Of a DNA stretch of 64,000 nucleotides, positions 15,801 to 29,900 are shown piece after piece. The DNA is taken from positions 124,001 to 188,000 of the forward strand of contig CAJQUW010002174.1 in the NCBI GenBank assembly GCA_907163375.1, in the 5' to 3' direction. Position numbers and translations under genes: made by a program. The stretch is from Prostheceraeus crozeri. Lineage: Eukaryota; Platyhelminthes; Polycladida; Euryleptidae. Positions within the stretch are counted from its first letter, which is position 1. Each line of letters opens with the position of its first letter. The notes beneath the pieces were generated by a model, which was given only the letters and a program-made list of their open reading frames with translations, was not told where the DNA came from and made no database searches.

Positions 15801-18800
15801 GTGATGATTAGAACGATGAAGATGATGATGAATAATGTTGATCATCAATGATGATGTTCAGAACGATGAAGATGATGAATAATGTTGATCATCAATGGTG
15901 ATGATGGGAACGATGAAGATGATGATGAATAATGTTGATCATCAATGATGATGTTCAGAACGATGAAGATGATGAATAATGTCGATCGTCAATGATGATG
16001 ATGAGAAGGATGAAGATGATGAACTATGTTGATCATCAATGATGATGATAAGAACGATCAAGATGATGATGAATGATGTTGATCATCAACGATGATGACA
16101 AGAACGATGAAGATGATAATGAATCATGTAGATCATCAATGATGATGATGAGAACGATGAAGATGATGATGAATGATGTTGATCATCAATGATGATGATG
16201 AGAAGGATGAAGATGATGAACTATGTTGATCATCAATGATGATGATAAGAACGATCAAGATGATGATGAATGATGTTCCTCGTGGCAATATAAGAATCAA
16301 CAGAATGCTGATTTTTATTATTTGCGCCGCATTCCTCACGCGATGAATGATGTTGATCATCAACGATGATGACAAGAACGATGAAGATGATAATGAATAA
16401 CGTAGATCATCAATGATGATGATGAGAACGATGAAGATGATGATGAATGATGTTGATCATCAATGATGATGATAAGAACGATGAAGATGATGATGAATAA
16501 TGTTGATCATCAATAATGATGATGAGAACAATGAAGATGATGATGAATAATGTTGATCATCAATGATAATGATGATGAGAACAATGAAGATGATGATGAA
16601 TAATGTCTATCACGAATGATGACGATGAGAACGATGAAGATGACGATGAATAATGTTGATCACCAATGATGATGATGAGAACGAAGAAGATGAGGATGAA
16701 TAATGTCTATCACCAATGATGATGATGAGAACGATGAAGATGATGATGAATAATGTCTATCACCAATGACGATGATGAGAACGACGATGAATAGTGTTGA
16801 TCATCAATGGTGATGATGAAAACGATGATGAAGAATGTTGATCATCAATGATGATGATGAGAACGGTGAAGATGATGATGAATAATATTGATCATCAATG
16901 ATGATGATGAAAACGATGAAGATGATGAATAATGTTGATAATCAATGATGATGATGGGAACCATGAAGATGATGAACAATGTTGATCATCAATGTTGATG
17001 ATGAGAACGACGATGAATAATGTTGATCATCAATGATGATCATGACAACGATGATGAATAATGTTGATTACCAATGATGATGATGAGAACGATGAAGATG
17101 ATGATGAATAATGTTGATCATCAATGATGATGATGAGAACGATGAAGATGATGATGAATAATGTCTATCACCAATGACTATGATGAGAACGACGATGAAT
17201 AGTGTTGATCATCAATGGTGATGATGAGAACGATGAAGATGATGATGAATAATGTTGATCATCAATGATGATGTTCAGAACGATGAAGATGATGAATAAT
17301 GTCGATCGTCAATGATGATGATGACAAGGATGAAGATGATGAACTATGTTGATCATCAATGATGATGATAAGAACGATCAAGATGATGATGAATGATGTT
17401 GATCATCAACGATGATGACAAGAACGATGAAGATGATAATGAATCATGTAGATCATCAATGATGATGATGAGAACGATGAAGATGATGATGAATGATGTT
17501 GATCATCAATGATGATGATGAGAACGATGAAGATGATGATGAATAATGTTGATCACCAATGATGATGATGAGAACGATGAAGATGATGATGAATAATGTC
17601 TATCACCAATGACGATGATGAGAACGACGATGAATAGTGTTGATCATCAATGGTGATGATGAAAACGATGATGAAGAATGTTGATCATCAATGATGATGA
17701 TGAGAACGATGAAGATGATGATGAATAATATTGATCATCAATGATGATGATGAAAACGATGAAGATGATGAATAATGTTGATAATCAATGATGATGGGAA
17801 CCATGAAGATGATGAACAATGTTGATCATCAATGTTGATGATGAGAACGACGATGAATAATGTTGATCATCAATGATGATCATGACAACGATGATGAATA
17901 ATGTTGATTACCAATGATGATGATAAGAACGATGAAGATGATGATGAATAATGTTGATCATCAATGATGATGATGAGAACGATGAAGATGATGATGAATA
18001 ATGTCTATCACCAATGACTATGATGAGAACGACGATGAATAGTGTTGATCATCAATGGTGATGATTAGAACGATGAAGATGATGATGAATAATGTTGATC
18101 ATCAATGATGATGTTCAGAACGATGAAGATGATGAATAATGTTGATAATCAATGATGATGATGAGAACGACGATGAATAATGTTGCTCATCAATCATGAT
18201 CATGACAACGATGAAGATGACGATGAATAATGTTGATCACCAATGATGATGATGAGAACGATGAAGATGATGATGAATAATGTCTATCACCAATGATGAT
18301 GATGAGAACGATGAAGATGATGATGAATGATGTTGATCATCAATGATGATGATAAGAACGATGAAGATGACGATGAATAATGTTGATCACCAATGATGAT
18401 GATGAGAACGATGAAGATGATGATGAATAATGTTGATAATCAATGATGATGATGGGAACCATGAAGATGATGAACAATGTTGATCATCAATGTTGATGAT
18501 GAGAACGACGATGAATAATGTTGATCATCAATGATGATCATGACAACGATGATGATGAGAACGATGAAGATGATGTAAATAATGTTGATCATCAATGATG
18601 ATGATGAGAACGATGAAGATGATGATGAATAATGTCTATCACCAATGACGATGATGAGAACGACGATGAATAGTGTTGATCATCAATGGTGATGACGAAA
18701 ACGATGATGAAGAATGTTGATCATCAATGATGATGATGAGAACGATGAAGATGATGATGAATAATATTGATCATCAATGATGATGATGAAAACGATGAAG

Positions 18801-20950
18801 ATGATGAATAATGTTGATAATCAATGATGATGATGGGAGCCATGAAGATGATGAACAATGTTGATCATCAATGTTGATGATGAGAACGACGATGAATAAT
18901 GTTGATCATCAATGATGATCATGACAACGATGATGAATAATGTTGATTACCAATGATGATGATGAGAACGATGAAGATGATGATGAATAATGTTGATCAT
19001 CAATGATGATGATGAGAACGATGAAGATGATGATGAATAATGTCTATCACCAATGACTATGATGAGAACGACGATGAATAGTGTTGATCATCAATGGTGA
19101 TGATTAGAACGATGAAGATGATGATGAATAATGTTGATCATCAATGATGATGTTCAGAACGATGAAGATGATGAATAATGTTGATAATCAATGTTGATGA
19201 TGAGAACGACGATGAATAATGTTGATCATCAATGATGATCATGACAACGATGATGAATAATGTTGATTACCAATGATGATGATGAGAACGATGAAGATGA
19301 TGATGAATAATGTTGATCATCAATGATGATGATGAGAACGATGAAGATGATGATGAATAATGTCTATCACCAATGACGATGATGAGAACGACGATGAATA
19401 GTGTTGATCATCAATGGTGATGATGAAAACGATGATGAAGAATGTTGATCATCAATGATGATGATGAGAACGATGAAGATGATGATGAATAATATGGATC
19501 ATCAATGATGATGATGAAAACGATGAAGATGATGAATAATGTTGATAATCAATGATGATGATGGGAACCATGAAGATGATGAACAATGTTGATAATCAAT
19601 GTTGATGATGAGAACGACGATGAATAATGTTGATCATGAATGATGATCATGACAACGATGATGAATAATGTTGATTACCAATGATGATGATGAGAACGAT
19701 GAAGATGATGAATAATGTTGATCATCAATGATGATGATGAGAACGATGAAGATGATGATGAATAATGTCTATCACCAATGACTATGATGAGAACGACGAT
19801 GAATAGTGTTGATCATCAATGGTGATGATTAGAACGATGAAGATGATGATGAATAATGTTGATCATCAATGATGATGTTCAGAACGATGAAGATGATGAA
19901 TAATGTTGATCATCAATGGTGATGATGGGAACGATGAAGATGATGATGAGAACGATGAAGATGATGATGAATAATGTTGATCATCAATGATGATGTTCAG
20001 AACGATGAAGATGATGAATAATGTCGATCGTCAATGATGATGATGAGAAGGATGAAGATGATGAACTATGTTGATCATCAATGATGATGATAAGAACGAT
20101 CAAGATGATGATGACTGATGTTGATCATCAACGATGATGACAAGAACGATGAAGATGATAATGAATCATGTAGATCATCAATGATGATGATGAGAACGAT
20201 GAAGATGATGATGAATGATGTTGATCATCAATAATGATGATAAGAACGATGAAGATGATGATGAATAATGTTGATCATCAATAATGATGATGAGAACAAT
20301 GAAGATGATGATGAATAATGTTGATCATCAATGATAATGATGAGAACAATGAAGATGATGATGAATAATGTCTATCACGAATGATGATGATGAGAACGAT
20401 GAAGATGACGATGAATAATGTTGATCACCAATGATGATGATGAGAACGATGAAGATGATGATGAATAATGTCTATCACCAATGACGATGATGATAACGAC
20501 GATGAATAGTGTTGATCATCAATGGTGATGATGAAAACGATGATGAAGAATGTTGATCATCAATGATGATGATGAGAACGATGAAGATGATGATGAATAA
20601 TATTGATCATCAATGATGATGATGAAAACGATGAAGATGATGAATAATGTTGATAATCAATGATGATGATGGGAACCATGAAGATGATGAACAATGTTGA
20701 TCATCAATGTTGATGATGAGAACGACGATGAATAATGTTGATTACCAATGATGATGATGAGAACGATGAAGATGATGATGAATAATGTTGATCATCAATG
20801 ATGATGATGAGAACGATGAAGATGATGATGAATAATGTCTATCACCAATGACTATGATGAGAACGACGATGAATAGTGTTGATCATCAATGGTGATACTT
20901 AGAACGATGAAGATGATGATGAATAATGTTGATCATCAATGATGATGTTC
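3805..20950. repeat. About 4.6-kb higher-order repeat, roughly four copies
   Basis: Rare variants recur in register. ATGGTGATGAATGATG is at 4,351 and 8,966 (+4,615). ATACGATGAAGATGATGTAA is at about 4,620 and 9,235 (+4,615). CATGTAGATCATC is at 6,211 and 10,807 (+4,596), and again at 7,453 and 12,050 (+4,597). The third copy is longer: 10,807 pairs with 16,123 (+5,316), because a block of about 0.7 kb near 14.0-14.7 kb is duplicated. It also carries the 64-bp insert. The fourth copy, from about 18.4 kb, is partial and ends at the zone boundary. Copy edges are approximate. Confidence 0.8.
16265..16354. other. 64-bp foreign insert in the satellite with 13-bp direct repeats
   Basis: Non-satellite sequence occupies 16,278-16,341, starting CCTCGTGGCAATATAAGAAT and ending CATTCCTCACGC. 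It includes a GC-rich patch (GCGCCGC) unlike the array. The 13-mer GATGAATGATGTT lies directly before it (16,265-16,277) and directly after it (16,342-16,354). The homologous satellite block has this 13-mer once. The distance between CATGTAGATC markers is 1,320 bp here against 1,242-1,243 bp in the two sister copies, a difference of exactly 64 + 13. I do not recognise the insert. It has no poly-A and no clear inverted ends. It could be a tiny transposon remnant or filler DNA captured during break repair. Confidence 0.85.
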
Positions 20951-23900
20951 AGAACGACGATGAATAATGTTGATGATGATAATGAGATATGATGATGAAT
21001 AATGTTGATCATCAATGATGATGATGAGAACGACGATGAATAATGTTGATCATCAATGATGATAATGACAACGATCATGAATAATGTTGATCAATGATGA
21101 TGATGACAACGATGATGAAATATGTTGATCATCAATGATGATGATGACAACGATGAAGATAATGATAAATAATGTTGATCATCAATAATGATGATGAGAA
21201 CGATGATGAATAATGTTGATCATCAATGATGATGATGAGAACGACGATGAATAATGTCGATCATCAATAATGATGATAACGATGATGAATAATGTCGATC
21301 ATCGATGATGATGATGAGAACGACGATGAATAATGTTGATCATCAATAATGATGATGAGAACGATGATGAATAATGTTGATCATCAATGATGATGATGAC
21401 AACGATGATGAATAATGTTGATCATCAATGATGATGATGAGAACGATGAAGATGATGATGAATAATGTCTATCACCAATGACGATGATGAGAACGACGAT
21501 GAATAGTGTTGATCATCAATGGTGATGATGAGAACGATGATGAAGAATGTTGGTCATCAATGATGATGATGAGAACGATGAAGATGATGAGAACGATGAA
21601 GATGATGAGAACGATGAAGATGATGATGAATAATGTTGATCATCAATGATGATGTTTAGAATGATGAAGATGATGAATAATGTTGATAATCAATGATGAT
21701 GATGGGAACCATGAAGATGATGAACAATGTTGATCATCAATGATGATGAGAACGACGATGAATAATGTTGATCATCAATGATGATCATGACAACGATGAT
21801 GAATAATGTTGATCATCAATGATGATGATGACAACGATGATGAATAATGTTGATCATCAATGATGATGATGACAACGATGAAGATGATGATGAATAATGT
21901 TGATCATCAATAATGATGATGAGAACGATGATGAATAATGTTGATCATCAATGATGATGATGAGAACGACGATGAAAAATGTCGATCATCAATGATGATC
22001 ATGACAACGATGATGAATAATGTTGATCATCAATGATGATGATGAGAACGATGAAGATGATGATGAATAATGTTGATCATCAATGATGATGATGAGAACG
22101 ATGAAGATGATGATGAATAATGTCTATCACCAATGACGATGATGAGAACGATGATGAAGAATGTTGATAATCAATGATGATGATGAGAACGACAATGAAT
22201 AATGTTGCTCATCAATGATGATCATGACAACGATGATGAATAATGTTGATCATCAATGATGATGATGAGAACGATGAAGATGATGATGAATAATGTTGAT
22301 CATCAATAATGATGATGAGAACGATGATGAATAATGTTGATCATCAATGATGATGATGATTAGAACGACGATGAATAATGTCGATCATCAATAATGATGA
22401 TAACGATGATGAATAATGTCGATCATCAATGATGATGATGAGAACGATGAAGATGATGATGAATAATGTTGATCGTAAAGGATGATGTGAACGATGATGA
22501 ATAATGTTGATCATCAATAATGATGATGAAAACGATGATGATGATGATGAATAATGTTGTTCATCAATGATGATGATGAGAATGATGATGAATAATGTTG
22601 ATCGTAAAGGATGATGATGTGAACGATGATGAATAATGTCTATCACCAATGATGACGATGAGAACGATGAAGATGACAATGATGACGATGAGAACGATGA
22701 AGATGATGAATAATGTCGATCATCAATGATGATGACAAGAACGATGATGATGGTAATGAATAATGTAGATCATCAATGATGATGATGAGAACGATGAAGA
22801 TGATGATGAATGATGTTGATCATCAATGATGATGATAAGAACGATGAAGATGATGATGAATAATGTTGATCATAAATAATGATGATGAGACAGATGAAGA
22901 TGATGATGAATAATGTTGATCATCAATAATGATGATGAGAACAATGAAGATGATGATGAATAATGTTGATCATCAATGATAATGATGAGAACAATGAAGA
23001 TGATGATGAATAATGTTGATCACCAATGATGATGATGAGAACGATGAAGATGATGATGAATAATGTCTATCACCAATGACGATGATGAGAACGATGATGA
23101 ATAGTGTTGATCATCAATGGTGATGATGAGAACGCTGATGAAGAATGTTGATCATCAATGATGATGATGAAAACGATGAAGATGATGATGAATAATGTTG
23201 ATCATCAATGTTGATGTTCAGAACGATGAAGATGATGAATAATGTTGATAATCAATTATGATGATGGGAACCATGAAGATGATGAACAATGTTGATCATC
23301 AATGATGATGATGAGAACGACGATGAATAATGTTGATCATCAATCATGATCATGACAACGATGATGAATAATGTTGATCATCAATGATGATGATGAGAAC
23401 GATGAAGATGATGATGAATAATGTCTATCACCAATGACGATGATGAGAACGACGATAAATAGTGTTGATCATCAATGGTGATGATGAGAACGATGATGAA
23501 GAATGTTGGTCATCAATGATGATGATGAGAACGATGAAGATGATGATGAATAATGTTGATCATCAATGATGATGTTCAGAACGATGAAGATGATGAATAA
23601 TGTTGATAATGAATGACGATGATGAGAACGATGATGAATAATGTTGATCATCAATGATAATGATGAGATCGACGATGAATAATGTCGATCATCAATAATG
23701 ATGATAACGATGATGAATAATGTCGATCATCAATGATGATGATGAGAACGACGATGAATAATGTCGATCATCAATAATGATGATGAGAACGATGATGAAT
23801 AATGTTGATCATCAATGATGATGATGGCAACGATGATGAATAATGTTGATCATCAATGATGATGATGAGAACGACTAAGATGATCAACAATGTTGATCAT

Positions 23901-26900
23901 CAATGATGATGATGAGAACGACGATGAATAATGTCGATCATCAATAATGATGATGAGAACGATGAAGATGATGATGAATAATGTCTATCACCAATGACGA
24001 TGATGAGAACGATGATGAAGAATGTTGATCATCAATGATGATGATGAGAACGATGAAGATCATGATGAGAACGATGAAGATGATGAACAATGTTGATCAT
24101 CAATGTTGATGATGAGAACGACGATGAATAATGTTGATCATCAATGATGATGATGACAACGATGATGAATAATGTTGATTACCAATGATGATGATGAGAA
24201 CGATGAAGATGATGTAAATAATGTTGATCATCAATGATGATGATGAGAACGATGAAGATGATGATGAATAATGTCTATCACCAATGACGATGATGAGAAC
24301 GACGATGAATAGTGTTGATCATCAATGGTGATGACGAAAACGATGATGAAGAATGTTGATCATCAATGATGATGATGAGAACGATGAAGATGATGATGAA
24401 TAATATTTATCATCAATGATGATGATGAAAACGATGAAGATGATGATGAATAATGTCTATCACCAATGACTATGATGAGAACGACGATGAATAGTGTTGA
24501 TCATCAATGGTGATGATTAGAACGATGAAGATGATGATGAATAATGTTGATCATCAATGATGATGTTCAGAACGATGAAGATGATGAATAATGTTGATCA
24601 TCAATGGTGATGATGGGAACGATGAAGATGATGATGAGAACGATGAAGATGATGATGAATAATGTTGATCATCAATGATGATGTTCAGAACGATGAAGAT
24701 GATGAATAATGTCGATCGTCAATGATGATGATGAGAAGGATGAAGATGATGAACTATGTTGATCATCAATGATGATGATAAGAACGATCAAGATGATGAT
24801 GACTGATGTTGATCATCAACGATGATGACAAGAACGATGAAGATGATAATGAATCATGTAGATCATCAATGATGATGATGAGAACGATGAAGATGATGAT
24901 GAATGATGTTGATCATCAATGATGATGATAAGAACGATGAAGATGATGATGAATAATGTTGATCATCAATAATGATGATGAGAACAATGAAGATGATGAC
25001 GAATAATGTTGATCATCAATGATAATGATGAGAACAATGAAGATGATGATGAATAATGTCTATCACGAATGATGATGATGAGAACGATGAAGATGACGAT
25101 GAATAATGTTGATCACCAATGATGATGATGAGAACGATGAAGATGATGATGAATAATGTCTATCACCAATGACGATGATGAGAACGACGATGAATAGTGT
25201 TGATCATCAATGGTGATGATGAAAACGATGATGAAGAATGTTGATCATCAATGATGATGATGAGAACGATGAAGATGATGATGAATAATATTGATCATCA
25301 ATGATGATGATGAAAACGATGAAGATGATGAATAATGTTGATAATCAATGATGATGATGGGAACCATGAAGATGATGAACAATGTTGATCATCAATGTTG
25401 ATGATGAGAACGACGATGAATAATGTTGATTACCAATGATGATGATGAGAACGATGAAGATGATGATGAATAATGTTGATCATCAATGATGATGATGAGA
25501 ACGATGAAGAGGATGATGAATAATGTCTATCACCAATGACTATGATGAGAACGACGATGAATAGTGTTGATCATCAATGGTGATACTTAGAACGATGAAG
25601 ATGATGATGAATAATGTTGATCATCAATGATGATGTTGAGAACGATGAAGATGATGAATAATGTTGATAATCAATGATGATGATGAGAACGACGATGAAT
25701 AATGTTGCTCATCAATGATGATCATGACAACGATGAAGATGACGATGAATAATGTTGATCACCAATGATGATGATGAGAACGATGAAGATGATGATGAAT
25801 AATGTCTATCACCAATGACGATGAATAGTGTTGATGATGATAATGAGATATGATGATGAATAATGTTGATCATCAATGATGATGATGAGAACGACGATGA
25901 ATAATGTTGATCATCAATGATGATCATGACAACGATCATGAATAATGTTGATCAATGATGATGATGACAACGATGATGAAATATGTTGATCATCAATGAT
26001 GATGATGACAACGATGAAGATAATGATAAATAATGTTGATCATAAATAATGATGATGAGAACGATGATGAATAATGTTGATCATCAATGATGATGATGAG
26101 AACGACGATGAATAATGTCGATCATCAATAATGATGATAACGATGATGAATAACGTCGATCATCGATGATGATGATGAGAACGACGATGAATAATGTTGA
26201 TCATCAATAATGATGATGAGAACGATGATGAATAATGTTGATCATCAATGATGATGATGACAACGATGATGAATAATGTTGATCATCAATGATGATGATG
26301 AGAACGATGAAGATGATGATGAATAATGTCTATCACCAATGACGATGATGAGAACGACGTTGAATAGTGTTGATCATCAATGGTGATGATGAGAACGATG
26401 ATGAAGAATGTTGGTCATCAATGATGAAGATGAGAACGATGAAGATGATGAGAACGATGAAGATGATGATGAATAATGTTGATCATCAATGATGATGTTC
26501 AGAATGATGAAGATGATGAATAATGTTGATAATCAATGATGATGATGGGAACCATGAAGATGATGAACAATGTTGATCATCAATGATGATGAGAACGACG
26601 ATGAATAATGTTGATCATCAATGATGATCATGACAACGATGATGAATAATGTTGATCATCAATGATGATGATGACAACGATGATGAATAATGTTGATCAT
26701 CAATGATGATGATGACAACGATGAAGATGATGATAAATAATGTTGATCATCAATAATGATGATGAGAACGATGATGAATAATGTTGATCATCAATGATGA
26801 TGATGAGAACGACGATGAATAATGTCGATCATCAATGATGATCATGACAACGATGATGAATAATGTTGATCATCAATGATGATGATGAGAACGATGAAGA

Positions 26901-29900
26901 TGATGATGAATAATGTTGATCATCAATGATGATGATGAGAACGATGAAGATGATGATGAATAATGTCTATCACCAATGACGATGATGAGAACGATGATGA
27001 AGAATGTTGATCATCAATGATGATGATGAGAACGACGATGAATAATGTTGCTCATCAATGATGATCATGACAACGATGATGAATAATGTTGATCATCAAT
27101 GATGATGATGAGAACGATGAAGATGATGATGAATAATGTTGATCATCAATAATGATGATGAGAACGATGATGAATAATGTTGATCATCAATGATGATGAT
27201 GAGAACGACGATGAATAATGTCGATCATCAATAATGATGATAACGATGATGAATAATGTCGATCATCAATGATGATGATGAGAACGACGATGAATAATGT
27301 CGATCATCAATAATGATGACGAGAACGATGAAGATGATGATGAATAATGTCGATCATCAATAATGATGATGACAACGATGATGAATAATGTTGATCATCA
27401 ATGATGATGATGAGAAAGACTAAGATGATGAACAATGTTGATCATCAATGATGATGATGAGAACGACGATGAATAATGTCGATCATCAATAATGATGATG
27501 AGAACCATGAAGATGATGATGAATAATGTTGATCACCAATAATGATCATGAGAAGAATGAAGATGATGATGAATAATGTTGATCGACAATGATAATGATG
27601 AGAACGATGAAGATGATGATGAATAATGTTGATCGTAAAGGATGATGTGAACGATGATGAATAATGTTGATCATCAATAATGATGATGAAAACGATGATG
27701 ATGAATAATGTTGTTCATCAATGATGATGATGAGAATGATGATGAATAATGTTGATCGTAAAGGATGATGATGTGAACGATGATGAATAATGTCTATCAC
27801 CAATGATGACGATGAGAACGATGAAGATGATGAACTATGTTGATCATCAATGATGATGATAAGAACGATCAAGATGATAATGAATAATGTTGATCATCAA
27901 CGATGATGACAAGAACTATGAAGAAGGTAATGAATAATGTAGATCATCAATGATGATGATGAGAACGATGAAGATGATGATGAATGATGTTGATCATCAA
28001 TGATGATGATAAGAAGGATGAAGATGATGATGAATAATGTTGATCATCAATAATGATGATGAGAACAATGAAGATGATGATGAATAATGTTGATCATCAA
28101 TGATAATGATGAGAACAATGAATATGATGATGAATAATGTCTATCACCAATGACGATGATGAGAACGATGATGAATAGTGTTGATCATCAATGGTGATGA
28201 TGAGAACGATGATGAAGAATGTTGATCATCAATGATGATGATGAAAACGATGAAGATGATGATGAATAATGTTGATCATCAATGTTGATGTTCAGAACGA
28301 TGAAGATGATGAATAATGTTGATAATCAATTATGATGATGGGAACCATGAAGATGATGAACAATGTTGATCATCAATGATGATGATGAGAACGACGATGA
28401 ATAATGTTGATCATCAATCATGATCATGACAACGATGATGAATAATGTTGATCATCAATGATGATGATGAGAACGATGAAGATGATGATGAATAATGTCT
28501 ATCACCAATGACGATGATGAGAACGACGATGAATAGTGTTGATCATCAATGGTGATGATCAGAACGACTAAGATGATGAACAATGTTGATCATCAATGAT
28601 GATGATGAGAACGATGAAGATGATGATGAATAATGTTGATCATCAATGATGATGATGAGAACGATGAAGATGAATAATGTCTATCACCAATGACGACGAT
28701 GAGAACGACGATAAATAGTGTTGATCATCAATGATGATGTTCAGAACGATGAAGATGATGAATAATGTTGATAATGAATGATGATGATGAGAACGATGAT
28801 GAATAATGTTGATCATCAATGATAATGATGAGATCGACGATGAATAATGTCGATCATCAATAATGATGATAACGATGATGAATAATGTCGATCATCAATG
28901 ATGATGATGAGAACGACGATGAATAATGTCGATCATCAATAATGATGATGAGAACGATGATGAATAATGTTGATCATCAATGATGATGATGGCAACGATG
29001 ATTAATAATGTTGATCATCAATGATGATGATGAGAACGACTAAGATGATCAACAATGTTGATCATCAATGATGATGATGAGAACGACGATGAATAATGTC
29101 GATCATCAATAATGATGATGAGAACGATGAAGATGATGATGAATAATGTCTATCACCAATGACGATGATGAGAACGATGATGAAGAATGTTGATCATCAA
29201 TGATGATGATGAGAACGATGAAGATCATGATGAGAACGATGAAGATGATGAATAATGTTGATAATCAATGATGATGATGAGAACGACGATGAATAATGTT
29301 GATCATCAATGATGATCATGACAAGGATGATGAATAATGTTGATTATCAATGATGATGATGAGAACGATGAAGATGATGATGAATAATGTTGATCATCAA
29401 TAATGATGATGAGAACGATGATGAATAATGTTGATCATCAATGATGATGATGAGAACGATGATGAATAATGTTGATCATCAATGATGATGATGACAACGA
29501 TGATGAATAATGTTGATCATCAATGATGATGATGAGAAAGACTAAGATGATGAACAATGTTGATTATCAATGATGATGATGAGAACGACGATGAATAATG
29601 TCGATCATCAATAATGATGATGAGAACGATGAAGATGATGATGAATAATGTTGATCACCAATAATGATCATGAGAAGAATAAAGATGATGATGAATAATG
29701 TTGATCGACAATGATAATGATGAGAACGATGAAGATGATGATGAATAAAGTTGATCGTAAAGGATGATGTGAACGATGATGAATAATGTTGATCATCAAT
29801 AATGATGATGAAAACGATGATGATGATGATGAATAATGTTGTTCATCAATGATGATGATGAGAATGATGATGAATAATGTTGATCGTAAAGGATGATGAT

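Larger units (their letters stand above)
1..20950. repeat. Satellite zone A
   Basis: This zone is marked by units reading GTTGATTACCAATG, AATATTGATCATC, GGGAACCATGAAGATGATGA followed by ACAATG, and CACCAATGACTATGATG, which recur in a fixed order. After about 20,950 this order stops, at a unit containing AATGAGATATGATGATGAA (near 20,981), and the AATATTGATC and GATTACC markers become scarce. The first 1 kb also holds units of the GATCGTAAAGG type (102 and 231) that are otherwise typical of zone B, so the zones are not pure. Confidence 0.75.

Noticed and set aside
22344-22679. Minus-strand frames of 60-111 codons in the satellite (also at 20-280, 16,136-16,375, 25,712-25,939, 27,546-27,872, 29,668-30,000, 32,319-32,582 and 43,649-43,858)
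   Set aside because: They are translations of the repeat in its three frames (Ser-rich, His/Ile-rich and Ile/Leu-rich segments in turn), open only where variants such as GATCGTAAAGG lack a stop. Their similarity to each other comes from block duplication.
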